Shown: positions 8,402 through 16,573 of the stretch, piece by piece
Layout: each line of letters starts with the position of its first letter
Numbering within the stretch: position 1 is the first letter of the stretch
Notes under the pieces: generated by a model
What the model was told of the DNA's origin: nothing
The model's input: the letters and a program-made list of their open reading frames with translations, nothing else
Database searches by the model: none
NCBI GenBank assembly: GCA_900767695.1
Contig: CAAGAC010000052.1
Span: 1 to 46,775, forward strand
DNA length: 46,775 nucleotides
Direction: 5' to 3'
Source of the DNA: an uncultured Succinivibrio sp.
Lineage (GTDB): Bacteria; Pseudomonadota; Gammaproteobacteria; Enterobacterales; Succinivibrionaceae
Translations under genes and position numbers: made by a program

Positions 8402-9270
8402 GCCTCGTTTTCGCCTGCAGGAAGGATCCTGCATTCAATCCCAAGGAGTCCTTGGAAAAGGTTCTTGGCAGCGCCGAGCTTTTAAGGGAAGGCAGCCTCG
8501 GCGGCCACCGCGCGGCGATCTTCAAAAGCGACAGTCCGCGCCTTGAGGATGCGGAGTTCATGAAGTCGGCGCGCGAGGGCGATCTCGGATTCGATCTCAT
8601 CGCCGCTCCTTCATTCCCCACCCTCAAGAGGCCCGGGGCCATTGCCCTGGACATGGACATGACCTCGGTGCAGATCGAGGGCATCGACGAGATAGCCCGC
8701 CGCGTCGGCGTCTACGACGAGGTCGCGGCGATCACCGCAGGGGCGATGCGCGGCGGGCTTGACTTTGCAACGTCTCTCCGCAAGCGCGTCGCGATGCTCA
8801 AGGGCGGCAGGGCCTCGGTGATCGATGACGTCAAGAAGATCATGACGGAGACCGACGGCCTCGACGCCCTGATGCGCGCGGCCGATCAGGGCTCCTGGAA
8901 GAAAGGCATCTGCTCGGGCGGCTTCACCCAGCTCATCTGCGTCCTCGAGAGGAAATACGGCCTCGACATGGTGAGGGCCAACACCCTGGGCATCGAGGAC
9001 GGGGCGCTCACCGGAGAGGTTGTCGGCGCGATCACCGACGCGAAGGCCAAGGCGCAGGGCGTGCGCGATCTCATCGCGATGGCGGGAGCGGATCAAAAGA
9101 ACAGCATAGTCTTAGGCGACGGCGCCAACGATCTCATGATGATCGATGAGGCCGGGCTTGGGATCGCCTACCACGCCAAGCCGCTGGTGCGTCAGAAGGC
9201 GCCGGCGGCCCTGAACCACAGCGATCTCACCGCCGTGGCATTGCTCCTTACTCTTTCATCGGAGATCTGA
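8398..9270 (+). CDS. serB: Phosphoserine phosphatase
   Basis: A 290-residue HAD phosphatase for the last step of serine biosynthesis. Motif I is DMDMT with nucleophile D85 and acid/base D87; most SerB proteins have serine where M88 stands. The IEGIDEIA segment carries the substrate-recognition glutamate, SGGFT is motif II and GDGANDLMMI is motif III. The roughly 80-residue N-terminal region corresponds to the regulatory domain of E. coli SerB but is shorter. The start is coupled to the TatD gene (ATGA), and radA follows with no gap, as in E. coli serB-radA. Confidence 0.95.
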   Translation: MSLVFACRKDPAFNPKESLEKVLGSAELLREGSLGGHRAAIFKSDSPRLEDAEFMKSAREGDLGFDLIAAPSFPTLKRPGAIALDMDMTSVQIEGIDEIARRVGVYDEVAAITAGAMRGGLDFATSLRKRVAMLKGGRASVIDDVKKIMTETDGLDALMRAADQGSWKKGICSGGFTQLICVLERKYGLDMVRANTLGIEDGALTGEVVGAITDAKAKAQGVRDLIAMAGADQKNSIVLGDGANDLMMIDEAGLGIAYHAKPLVRQKAPAALNHSDLTAVALLLTLSSEI

Positions 9271-10659
9271 ATGGCCAGGGCGCGCAGCGTATTCGTCTGC
9301 TCCAACTGCGGGGCGCGCTATCCCCGCTGGCAGGGCCAGTGCCGCGAGTGCGGCGAGTGGAACACCATCAACGAGGAGATTGAAACGCCCGAGAGCGCCC
9401 CGTCCCCGGGGGCGCGCGCGGCCCGCGCCGCGCTCGCCCAGTCGGGCTTTGCAGGGGCCTCGGGCAGCGGGGTGATGAACCTAGACGGCATCGATCTCAG
9501 GCAGCGCCCGCGCCTCTCCACAGGCTACGGCGAGTTCGACCGCGTGCTGGGCGGCGGCATCGTCCAGGGTTCGGTGGTGCTCATAGGCGGCAACCCGGGC
9601 GCGGGCAAGTCGACGCTGCTGCTCCAGACCGTCTGCAAGCTCTCCTCCTCCAACCGCGTGCTCTACGCAACAGGCGAGGAGTCCCTGGAGCAGGTCGCGA
9701 TGCGCGCCTCGCGCCTTGGGCTTCCCACGCAGCGCGTGCGCATCGCCGCGGAGACCTCCATCGAGGCCATCTGCCAGATGGCCACCAGCGAGCGCCCCGA
9801 GGTGCTGGTCGTGGACTCCATCCAGGTCACCCACGTGCAGGGCGTCGAGTCGGCCCCCGGCTCGGTCTCCCAGGTGCGCGAGGGCGCCGCGGCGCTCACC
9901 CAGTTTGCCAAGCGCACCGGGATCGCGGTGTTCATGGTCGGGCACGTCACCAAGGACGGCGCCCTCGCGGGCCCCAAGATCCTCGAGCACTGCGTGGACT
10001 GCTCGGTGATCCTCGAGGTCGCCTCCGATCAGCGCTTCCGCACCCTCCGCTGCCAGAAGAACCGCTTCGGCGCGGTCAACGAGATAGGCGTATTCGCGAT
10101 GACCGACTCCGGCATGCGCGAGGTGAGAAACCCCAGCGCCATATTCCTCAACCGCCAGGAGCAGGTTGCAAGCGGATCGCTTGCTATGGTGATCTGGGAG
10201 GGCACGAGGCCACTGCTAGTTGAGCTCCAGGCCCTCGTAGATCTCTCGCAGTACGGCAACCCGCGCAGGCTCTCGCTGGGCACCGATCAGAACCGCCTTG
10301 CAATGCTGCTCTCGGTGCTCCACCGCCACGCGGGACTGAGCCTAGCCGATCAGGACGTCTTCACGAACGTGGTGGGAGGCGTGAGGGTAGAGGAGACGGC
10401 AAGCGACGTGCCGCTGTGCCTTGCCATCATCTCCTCCTACAAGAACAAGCCGCTGCCGCGCACGACCATAGCCTTCGGCGAGATAGGACTCACCGGCGAG
10501 ATCCGCCCGGTGCCCTCGGGGCAGGAGCGCCTCAGGGAGGCTGCCAAGCAGGGCTTCAAGACCGCCATCGTCCCCTGGGACAACGCGCCAAGCCACCCGA
10601 TAAGCGGGCTTGAGGTGGTGAAGGTCAGGCAGGTGTCGGAGCTCTCCGACCTCGTCTAG
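9271..10659 (+). CDS. radA: DNA repair protein RadA
   Basis: A 462-residue protein. The order is a four-cysteine zinc finger (C10, C13, C24, C27), a RecA-like ATPase with Walker A GGNPGAGKST (residues 106-115), the RadA-specific KNRFG motif, and a C-terminal Lon-protease-like domain (FGEIGLTGEIRPV). It promotes branch migration during recombination. It begins immediately after the serB stop codon and closes the operon. Confidence 0.97.
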   Translation: MARARSVFVCSNCGARYPRWQGQCRECGEWNTINEEIETPESAPSPGARAARAALAQSGFAGASGSGVMNLDGIDLRQRPRLSTGYGEFDRVLGGGIVQGSVVLIGGNPGAGKSTLLLQTVCKLSSSNRVLYATGEESLEQVAMRASRLGLPTQRVRIAAETSIEAICQMATSERPEVLVVDSIQVTHVQGVESAPGSVSQVREGAAALTQFAKRTGIAVFMVGHVTKDGALAGPKILEHCVDCSVILEVASDQRFRTLRCQKNRFGAVNEIGVFAMTDSGMREVRNPSAIFLNRQEQVASGSLAMVIWEGTRPLLVELQALVDLSQYGNPRRLSLGTDQNRLAMLLSVLHRHAGLSLADQDVFTNVVGGVRVEETASDVPLCLAIISSYKNKPLPRTTIAFGEIGLTGEIRPVPSGQERLREAAKQGFKTAIVPWDNAPSHPISGLEVVKVRQVSELSDLV

Positions 10660-10678
10660 GAGACAAGCGCATAACGCA

Positions 10679-10704
10679 GCGGGGCGGCCAGTTGGCCGCC
10701 CCGC
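10679..10704. terminator. Strong hairpin between convergent radA and gntR-type gene
   Basis: An 11-bp stem GCGGGGCGGCC with loop AGTT lies 19 bases after radA and 20 bases before the end of the regulator gene on the other strand. Neither side has a T run, so it is probably a bidirectional 3'-end structure rather than a classical terminator. Confidence 0.5.
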
Positions 10705-10723
10705 CTGCTCTGGACATGAAGGC

Positions 10724-11404
10724 TCAGCCTTGATCTCTGGGCGGATCCTTGGGCAGGCGCTTGCAGACGTTCTCCTCGGTCCAGTAGGCGCCGTGCTCGG
10801 GCAGGATGTGCCTTGCGAGAATTTCGCGCAGATGCGCGGCATTGCCGTCCTGCACCGCCTCGATGATCTCGCTGTGCTGGTTCATGGAGCGCTGCAGGTG
10901 GTTCTCGTTGTTCCCAAGATAGTTGCGCACAGTGTCCATGATGTTGGCAATGAGCTGGTAGGACTCGATGAAGTATGGATTGCCGCATTCGGAGACCATG
11001 GTTCGGTGGAAGATCGAGTCCTGCTTGAGGTAGTCGCGGTTGTTGCCAGTGCGCTGATCCATGACCATGATGTCGTAGACGGCTCCGAGTTCCTGGGCGA
11101 ATTTGGCTCGGTCTGCTTCGCAGGCAAGGGCTGCCGCCTCGGATTCTATGACGAAGCGGAACCTCAGGAGCTTGTCGAGGCTGCTCTGGCAGATGCTGAA
11201 AACATATGTGCCGCTCTTGGGCCTTCGCTCGACCAGCTTCTCGGATTCAAGCCTCTTCAGGGCATCGCGGATCGGCGCGACGTTGGCCTTCAGCAGTTCC
11301 GAGAGCCGGTTCTCTGACAGCTTGCTCCCCATGGGGAAGGCTCCGGTTACGATGAGATCCTTGATCCGGCGGTAGACGACGTCTTTTAGGAGAACACGTT
11401 CCAT
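10724..11404 (-). CDS. GntR-family regulator with FCD domain
   Basis: A 226-residue protein with an N-terminal winged helix (LSENRLSELLKANVAPIRDALKRLESEKLVERRP, about residues 28-62) and an all-helical FCD ligand domain with the usual histidines (FHRTMV, NQHSEII, ARHILPEH). Regulators of this type sense organic acids or sugar acids. It lies downstream of the TRAP genes on the same strand, separated by a hairpin, so it probably controls that locus. A short stretch ATTTTAGTT upstream of it recurs at the second dctP start. No convincing ribosome binding site precedes the ATG. Confidence 0.9.
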   Translation of the reverse strand: MERVLLKDVVYRRIKDLIVTGAFPMGSKLSENRLSELLKANVAPIRDALKRLESEKLVERRPKSGTYVFSICQSSLDKLLRFRFVIESEAAALACEADRAKFAQELGAVYDIMVMDQRTGNNRDYLKQDSIFHRTMVSECGNPYFIESYQLIANIMDTVRNYLGNNENHLQRSMNQHSEIIEAVQDGNAAHLREILARHILPEHGAYWTEENVCKRLPKDPPRDQG

Positions 11405-11519
11405 TTTTCAAAAACTTCAGTGGTGCAATGCGCTTATTTTAGTTGAAGCCTGGGCATCCATCCCCTGGCAGCGGCTTGAAATGAGGGCATGGCGCAAGGA
11501 TCCTGGGGCGCAAGGCCGC

Positions 11520-11544
11520 AAAGGCGCGGCAGCGCCGCGCCTTT
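11520..11544 (-). terminator. Hairpin after the second dctM
   Basis: An 11-bp perfect stem AAAGGCGCGGC (loop AGC on the plus strand) lies five bases beyond the dctM stop. It ends in three T residues in the direction of transcription and separates the TRAP genes from the regulator. Confidence 0.5.
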
Positions 11545-11549
11545 CCTGA

Positions 11550-12854
11550 TCAGTCCATCATCGAGTGAAGCCACAGCGACAGCTGCGGGATGAAGGTCAC
11601 GAGCATGAGCATGACGATCATCGCGATGATGAAGGGGACTATCTTGCGGATCAGATCCTCGAGCCTGATCTCGGCGACGCCGGTTGCGATGAAGAGGTTC
11701 GCTCCCAATGGCGGGGTGCAGAAGCCGATGGCGAGGTTCACCGTCATGATCACGCCGAAGTGGAGGGGATCCATGCCAACCTGGGTGACTATGGGCAGCA
11801 GGATCGGCGTGAGGATGATGATGAGCGCGATCGTCTCCATGAACATGCCGGCGATGAGCAGCATGATGTTGATGAGGATCAGCACCACTACGGGGTTGTG
11901 GGAGATCGAGATGATGAAGTTGGCGATGTCCACGGGCACGCGCTGCAAGGTTAGCAGCCTGCCGAACGAGGAGGCCATCACCACCATCACGAGGCACACC
12001 ACGGATGTAACCGATGAGCGCAGCAGGATTGCCCAGAGATCCTTCCAGTTGAGGTTGCGGTAGACGTACAGCGACACCATGAGCGCGTAGATCACCGCAG
12101 CTCCGGCAGCCTCGGTCGGGGTGAACACGCCACCGTAGATCCCTCCCAGGATGATGATCGGCACGATGAGCGCCCAGATGGCGTTGTCGCGCAGCCCATG
12201 GCCATGGGCAGCGAGCGCCTCTCCCTCCTTCCTGAACTCGTCGAGCCTCGATCCTTCAATCATGTTTGAGGATATGGTGAGCCTGGAGAGCGCCATGAAG
12301 CCAAGGCCGAACAGCACGCCTGGGATCACGCCGGCGAGGAAGAGCTTTCCGATGGACTGGTTGGCGGCGACGCCGTAGATGATGAAGGGGATCGAGGGCG
12401 GGATCATCACGCCGATGATCCCGGAGGCCGCGGTGAGCGCCGCTGAGAACGGGCGCTTGTAGCCGGCCTTCTCCATTTCTGGAACCATGATCGAGCCTAT
12501 CGCCGCCACGGTCGCCGGCGATGATCCGGAGATCGCCGCGAAGAACATCGAGGCTAGCACGTTGACGTAGGCGAGTCCTGCCTTGAAGCCTCCAACCAGG
12601 GTGTAGGCGGATCTCACGATGCGCGCCGACAGGCCGCCGCGCTGCATGATGTCTCCTGCAAGCACGAAGAGCGGTATGGCCACGAGCGGGAAGGAGTCGG
12701 CGGCCGTGACGGCGCTCTTGATGAGGAGGGTGACCGTCGGCGTGCCCGGCAGGTACTCGAGCACAACGAGCGAGGCAATGCCGAGGCACAGCGCTATAGG
12801 AGCGCCCAGGAAGACCAGGACGAAGAATACGGCAAACAGGGTGAAGGTGATCAT
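11550..12854 (-). CDS. dctM: TRAP transporter large permease DctM (second system)
   Basis: A 434-residue membrane protein with the DctM motifs PLFVLAGDIMQRGG, FFAAISGSSPATVAAIGSIMVPEM and PPSIPFIIYGVAANQSIGKLF. It is the transport channel of the second TRAP system. It starts directly after the dctQ stop with no gap. It is intact and of normal length, unlike its binding-protein partner. Confidence 0.95.
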   Translation of the reverse strand: MITFTLFAVFFVLVFLGAPIALCLGIASLVVLEYLPGTPTVTLLIKSAVTAADSFPLVAIPLFVLAGDIMQRGGLSARIVRSAYTLVGGFKAGLAYVNVLASMFFAAISGSSPATVAAIGSIMVPEMEKAGYKRPFSAALTAASGIIGVMIPPSIPFIIYGVAANQSIGKLFLAGVIPGVLFGLGFMALSRLTISSNMIEGSRLDEFRKEGEALAAHGHGLRDNAIWALIVPIIILGGIYGGVFTPTEAAGAAVIYALMVSLYVYRNLNWKDLWAILLRSSVTSVVCLVMVVMASSFGRLLTLQRVPVDIANFIISISHNPVVVLILINIMLLIAGMFMETIALIIILTPILLPIVTQVGMDPLHFGVIMTVNLAIGFCTPPLGANLFIATGVAEIRLEDLIRKIVPFIIAMIVMLMLVTFIPQLSLWLHSMMD

Positions 12855-13379
12855 TCAAGCCTCCTTTGACTTGGAATGCCCGGCAAAGGCGCGGACGTCG
12901 GAGATCAGGACCTGCACGAGCCTTATCGAGCTCAGGAGCGCGCCGCAGGGCAGCGACGCGTAAAGCCAGAACATGCTGACGTTGGTGCTGGTGAAGGGCC
13001 AGATGAGGACGATGGAGTTCTGGTTCGAGATGATGGGGCTCATTATCTGGGAGATCCCGAGGACGCCTGTCCTGAGCATCGCCCAAAGCAGGATTGCGTC
13101 GATGAGGATCCCGATGAGGGACGAAGCCCGCTCCGGGAGCATCTTGACGAAGACATCGATGCAGATGTGCTTGCGCACCTTGAAGGCGTAGCTCACGCCC
13201 ACCCAGATGAACCAGACGAAGCACCAGCGCACCAGCTCCTCGCTCCAGGGCAGGGAGTAGGAGAAGACGTAGCGCAGCACAACCTGGATGAAGACCCAGG
13301 CCGCGATGTTGGCGAGCAGTATGTTGACCAGGCAGATCTCAAGATTGCCGTCGAGCCATTTGAGAATTTTCATGAACAT
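12855..13379 (-). CDS. dctQ: TRAP transporter small permease DctQ (second system)
   Basis: A 174-residue protein with four hydrophobic segments and the DctQ pattern SYSLPWSEELVRWCFVWFIWVG and RKHICIDVF. AGGAGG stands seven bases before the ATG at 13379; a second ATG two codons later is a less likely start. It partners DctM. Confidence 0.92.
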   Translation of the reverse strand: MFMKILKWLDGNLEICLVNILLANIAAWVFIQVVLRYVFSYSLPWSEELVRWCFVWFIWVGVSYAFKVRKHICIDVFVKMLPERASSLIGILIDAILLWAMLRTGVLGISQIMSPIISNQNSIVLIWPFTSTNVSMFWLYASLPCGALLSSIRLVQVLISDVRAFAGHSKSKEA

Positions 13380-13396
13380 GGGAAAGCCTCCTGGAT

Positions 13397-13419
13397 GCGG
13401 GGGCGCGCAGCGCCCCCGC
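13397..13419 (-). terminator. GC hairpin between second dctP and dctQ
   Basis: A 10-bp perfect stem GCGGGGGCGC with a three-base loop lies in the 53-base dctP-dctQ gap. It occupies the same relative position as the hairpin at 2880-2913 in the first TRAP operon, but without a T tail. Confidence 0.4.
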
Positions 13420-13432
13420 AGATGCAGCGCCT

Positions 13433-14275
13433 CTACCTCTCCTCCAGGGCATTCACGATCTCGGGATCGGCCTTCTTGAGGCAGGTCTCCACAACAGGAC
13501 GGGTGACGTCCTCAAATTCCTGGCGCTCCTCCAGGGTGAGCCTGGTCACGGTGACGCCGGAGTCCTCGATGAGCTTCACCTGCTTCTGCTCCTCGTCGGC
13601 GATCACCTGCTGCTGGTAGTCGATGGCCGACTTGAGGCTGTCGCGCACGAGCTTCTGATCGTCAGGGCTGAGCGAGTTGAAGAAGTTCGGGTTGGCCAGC
13701 ACCATGTGGGTCGAGTAGACGTGGGAGCTTAAGGTCATGCACTTCTGCACCTCGTAGAACTTCGAGGAGACGATGTGGCCGAGCGGGTTCTCCTCTGCAT
13801 CCGCCACCTTCTGCTGCAGTGCCGAGTAGACCTCGTTGAACGACATCGCAGTGGGGTTGGCGCCCATTGCCTTGAAGGCGTCCATGTGGGCCTGGACCTG
13901 CATGGTGCGGATCTTGACGCCCTTGAGGTCCGAGGGGTGCTCGACGGGGCACTTGTTCGAGGTGATCTGGCGGATCCCGTTCTCCATGTAGCCAAGCCCG
14001 ATGATCCCGTACTTCCTGACGAGGTCGAGCAGCATGTCGCCGAACTTGCCGTAAAGGGCCTTCAGCGCGTCGGCGCGGTCCTTGAAGATGAACGGCAGGC
14101 CCGGCAGGGCGAAGTTTGGATCCCAGCCTGCCATCACCTCGATGACGGGGCATGTCATGTCGACGATGCCCTGCTGCACGGCCTCGGTGAGCTCGCGGTC
14201 GCCGCCCACCTGCCCGTTGGGGTAGATGTCCACCTCGAACTTCCCGTTCGAGTTCTTCCATACATAAACTAACAT
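13433..14275 (-). pseudogene. 5'-truncated TRAP substrate-binding protein DctP
   Basis: The reading frame of 280 residues begins MLVYVWKNSNGKFEVDIYP and then follows the DctP family to the end, including VKIRTMQVQ with the ligand arginine and FNEVYSALQQ. Family members are around 330 residues and start with a signal peptide plus a first strand and helix, about 50 residues that are absent here. Extending the frame upstream meets a TGA (plus-strand tca at 14327-14329) after 17 unrelated codons, so the N-terminus is truly missing. Without an export signal the product could not reach the periplasm. The divergent gene starts only 41 bases away, so the dctP promoter region is also gone. It is most likely a deletion or rearrangement remnant. 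Confidence 0.75.
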
Positions 14276-14282
14276 TTTAGTT
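14267..14282. promoter_or_regulatory. Palindrome at the dctP junction, possible operator
   Basis: AACTAA-CATT-TTAGTT is a perfect 6-bp inverted repeat in an AT-rich patch that overlaps the truncated dctP start. Its right half lies in ATTTTAGTT (14274-14282), which also occurs at 11436-11444 upstream of the GntR-type gene. It could be the regulator's operator; this is inference. Confidence 0.3.
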
Positions 14283-14316
14283 AACCGATGTCCGCTGGAG
14301 GAGTTGAGAAGAACCC

Positions 14317-15276
14317 ATGAAGAAAATCACAGTGATTGAGCCGGGGTACCGCGACTACGAGGAAGAAAAGCGCGTGCTCGCCAGGTTCAAGCCCAGGTTC
14401 GAGGTGGTCAGGGCCGGAGCAGGCCTTGAGCAGGTGAAGGAGGCTGTCTCCGACGCAGACGCCATCCTGCTGCGCGAGGCCCCATTGGGACCCGGGATCC
14501 TGAAGGCCGCCCGAAAGTGCGCGGTAGTGGTCCGCTACGGCGTCGGCGTCGACAACATCGATCTGGAGTGCGCCAAGTCCCTTGGGATCAAGGTCGCCAA
14601 CGTTCCCGACTACGGCTCCGACGACGTGGCCGAGCACGCGCTGGCGCTGATGCTCGCGGCGACCCGCAGGATTGCCACGCGCGACCGCGACGTCAGGGAT
14701 GGCCGATGGAACATCGGCCAGGCCGAGCCCATGCCGAGGATCTTTGGAAAGAACCTGGGCGTGCTCGGCTATGGCCGCATCGCCAAGCGCTTCATCGCCA
14801 AGGCTTCAGGACAGGGCTTCGAGCACGTATACGTGACTGATCCGCTGCTCACCGACGAGGAGGCGGCCAGGGCTTCGGTGGTGAAGTCAACGCTTGAGGA
14901 ACTGCTCTCCAGATCGGACTTCATCTCGGTTCACGTGCCCCTGAACAAAAGCACCCGCCACATGATCGGGGCTGATCAGATAGCGCTCATGAAACCCACC
15001 GCCGTGCTGGTCAACGCCGGACGCGGCGGGATCATCGACGAGGAAGCGCTTGCCGGCGCGCTTGAGGCAGGACGGATCTTCGCGGCGGGGATCGACACCT
15101 TTGAAAAGGAACCGCCCGAGAGGACATGCAGGCTTCTTTCCCTCAGGAACGCCGTGCTCTCCGACCACACCGCGTGGTACACGAGCGAGTCGGTGGTCGA
15201 GCTGCAGCACAAGGCCGTGATGGAAATCTCGCGCGTCTTCTCAGGTGAGGAGCCGCTGCACCAGGTCAACAAGTAA
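14317..15276 (+). CDS. D-2-hydroxyacid dehydrogenase, NAD-dependent
   Basis: A 319-residue protein of the SerA/CtBP-like dehydrogenase family. The nucleotide-binding motif is GVLGYGRIAKRF. The catalytic triad is visible as R in VNAGRGG, E in DTFEKEPP and H in SDHTAWYTSES. It interconverts a 2-hydroxy acid and the 2-oxo acid. GGAGGAG precedes the ATG. It is divergent from the second TRAP locus and 28 bases upstream of an RraA-like gene, so it probably oxidises the imported hydroxy acid. It could act on phosphoglycerate, but it lacks the C-terminal regulatory domain of many SerA proteins. Confidence 0.9.
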   Translation: MKKITVIEPGYRDYEEEKRVLARFKPRFEVVRAGAGLEQVKEAVSDADAILLREAPLGPGILKAARKCAVVVRYGVGVDNIDLECAKSLGIKVANVPDYGSDDVAEHALALMLAATRRIATRDRDVRDGRWNIGQAEPMPRIFGKNLGVLGYGRIAKRFIAKASGQGFEHVYVTDPLLTDEEAARASVVKSTLEELLSRSDFISVHVPLNKSTRHMIGADQIALMKPTAVLVNAGRGGIIDEEALAGALEAGRIFAAGIDTFEKEPPERTCRLLSLRNAVLSDHTAWYTSESVVELQHKAVMEISRVFSGEEPLHQVNK

Positions 15277-15304
15277 TTTTTTGGAAAGCAAGGGAAATCT
15301 ACAT

Positions 15305-15964
15305 ATGGCAGTATCAAAGGAAGCCATCGAGGGCTACCGCAAGGTCCTATCGTCAGCATCTGTCGCGGATGCCTGCGACCTCATAATCGGCAAGACCTGC
15401 TTCCTGCCGCCGCAGCTGCAGAACCACATCAATTCAAAAAAGATCGTCGGCCCGGCAGTCACGGTTTCGGAGACAACCACGCTTGAGAAGCTTCCGCCAA
15501 AGCACGCGCTCGACCTAATCGACAGCGCCGAGGAAGGCAGCGTGCTGGTGATCTCGGGCGACGTGGACCTGAGCGGGATCGCCATCTGGGGCGGGCTGAT
15601 GACCGCAGGAGCGGTGGCCAACAAGCTTGAGGCCACGGTGCTCAACGGCGGGGTCAGGGACGAGGCGGAGATCAGGCGCGACTACGACTACCCTGTCTTC
15701 GCGACCTCGAGCGTGCCCGGCACAACGCTCGGACGCTACAAGACGGTAGCCTCGATGGTGCCGGTAAAGATCGGCGAGGTGCTGATCCGTCCGGGAGACG
15801 TGATCTTCGGGGACGTGGACGGCCTGGTGGCGGTTCCGCAGGAGTTTGCAGACCGCGTGCTCGAGGAGGCGCTCTCGATAGACGCGCGCGAGACCGAGCA
15901 GGCGAAGCTCATACTCAAGAGCGGATCGCTAAAGGAGGGGCTGGCAAAGTACGGGCGCATATAA
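15305..15964 (+). CDS. RraA-like protein, possible 4-hydroxy-4-methyl-2-oxoglutarate aldolase type
   Basis: A 219-residue RraA/HMG-aldolase fold protein with the family segments IWGGLMTAGA, VLNGGVRDEAEI and GDVIFGDVDGLVAVP. The GG-x20-R-D-type active-site pattern (NGGVRD) is present, which favours an aldolase or decarboxylase role over pure RNase E inhibition. I chose the ATG at 15305; earlier in-frame codons overlap the dehydrogenase. Genes of this type are often found with TRAP transporters and hydroxyacid dehydrogenases, as here, in catabolism of branched or aromatic-derived oxo acids. The substrate is unknown. Confidence 0.82.
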   Translation: MAVSKEAIEGYRKVLSSASVADACDLIIGKTCFLPPQLQNHINSKKIVGPAVTVSETTTLEKLPPKHALDLIDSAEEGSVLVISGDVDLSGIAIWGGLMTAGAVANKLEATVLNGGVRDEAEIRRDYDYPVFATSSVPGTTLGRYKTVASMVPVKIGEVLIRPGDVIFGDVDGLVAVPQEFADRVLEEALSIDARETEQAKLILKSGSLKEGLAKYGRI

Positions 15965-15986
15965 GACCCGCCATGCCAACAGAGCA

Positions 15987-16018
15987 GTCCGGCCGCAGCG
16001 TGTCTCCTTAGGCCGGAC
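15987..16018 (+). terminator. Inverted repeat after the RraA-like gene
   Basis: GTCCGGCC pairs with GGCCGGAC across a 16-base loop, 22 bases after the stop codon. It is followed by GATTAAAA rather than T, so if it ends transcription it is not a standard intrinsic terminator. Confidence 0.4.
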
Positions 16019-16021
16019 GAT

Positions 16022-16052
16022 TAAAAAAAAGATGGGCGGCCATTGGCCGCCC
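16022..16052 (-). terminator. Intrinsic terminator of rsd
   Basis: On the minus strand the stem GGGCGGCC with a three-base loop is followed by ATC and a run of eight T. It lies 17 bases beyond the rsd stop. Confidence 0.75.
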
Positions 16053-16069
16053 CTCTTCTTGACCGGCGC

Positions 16070-16573
16070 TCATGCGCCCGCGGCGGAGGGCAGGGTGTCC
16101 ACGGCGGCGTGGACGAGCCTCAGTCCGATGATGAGGCGGTCCTCGTTGCGAAAGCGCGTCTCGAGGCACTTGCCGGCCTCGCCCAAGTCGCGCTTCAGGG
16201 TCTTCACCTTGGCGGGGGTGATGTTCTGGCAGTAGCGGTCGTTGAAGCCCATCAGGAAGTCCGAGGTGTGCTCGATGTTGGGAAGGGCCCTGCGGGCGAT
16301 GGAGAGCGAGCGGCCGGAGGCGTTCTCAATCAATTCCAGGATGCGCGGGTAGAGGTCGAAGTGGCCGTGGGAGACGTAGTCGATGAGCTGATCGCAGAAC
16401 TTGGTGATGTCGTCGCGGATCCCCTCGGGGGTGCACTCCTCCGAGCTTGCCTCCAGAAGCCTCATGTACCTTGCAATGAGCTTCTGGCGCAGATCGATCA
16501 TGTCGTTGATCCAGGAGTAGCGGCGGTCGACCTTCTGGAAGGTCGAGTTGAAGCCCTTGAGGGTCTTTTCCAT
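16070..16573 (-). CDS. rsd: Rsd/AlgQ-family anti-sigma-70 regulator
   Basis: A 167-residue helical protein matching Rsd/AlgQ. The best conserved stretch is KFCDQLIDYVSHGHFDLYP followed by RILELIE, close to the E. coli FCQSLVDYLSAGHFSIYERIL region, and GEAGKCLETRFRNEDRLI matches GEALEARFVLEDKLI. Rsd binds region 4 of sigma-70 and frees core polymerase for other sigma factors in stationary phase; the Pseudomonas homologue AlgQ is a global regulator. AGGAGG is nine bases before the ATG. It has its own terminator, so it appears monocistronic. Confidence 0.85.
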   Translation of the reverse strand: MEKTLKGFNSTFQKVDRRYSWINDMIDLRQKLIARYMRLLEASSEECTPEGIRDDITKFCDQLIDYVSHGHFDLYPRILELIENASGRSLSIARRALPNIEHTSDFLMGFNDRYCQNITPAKVKTLKRDLGEAGKCLETRFRNEDRLIIGLRLVHAAVDTLPSAAGA

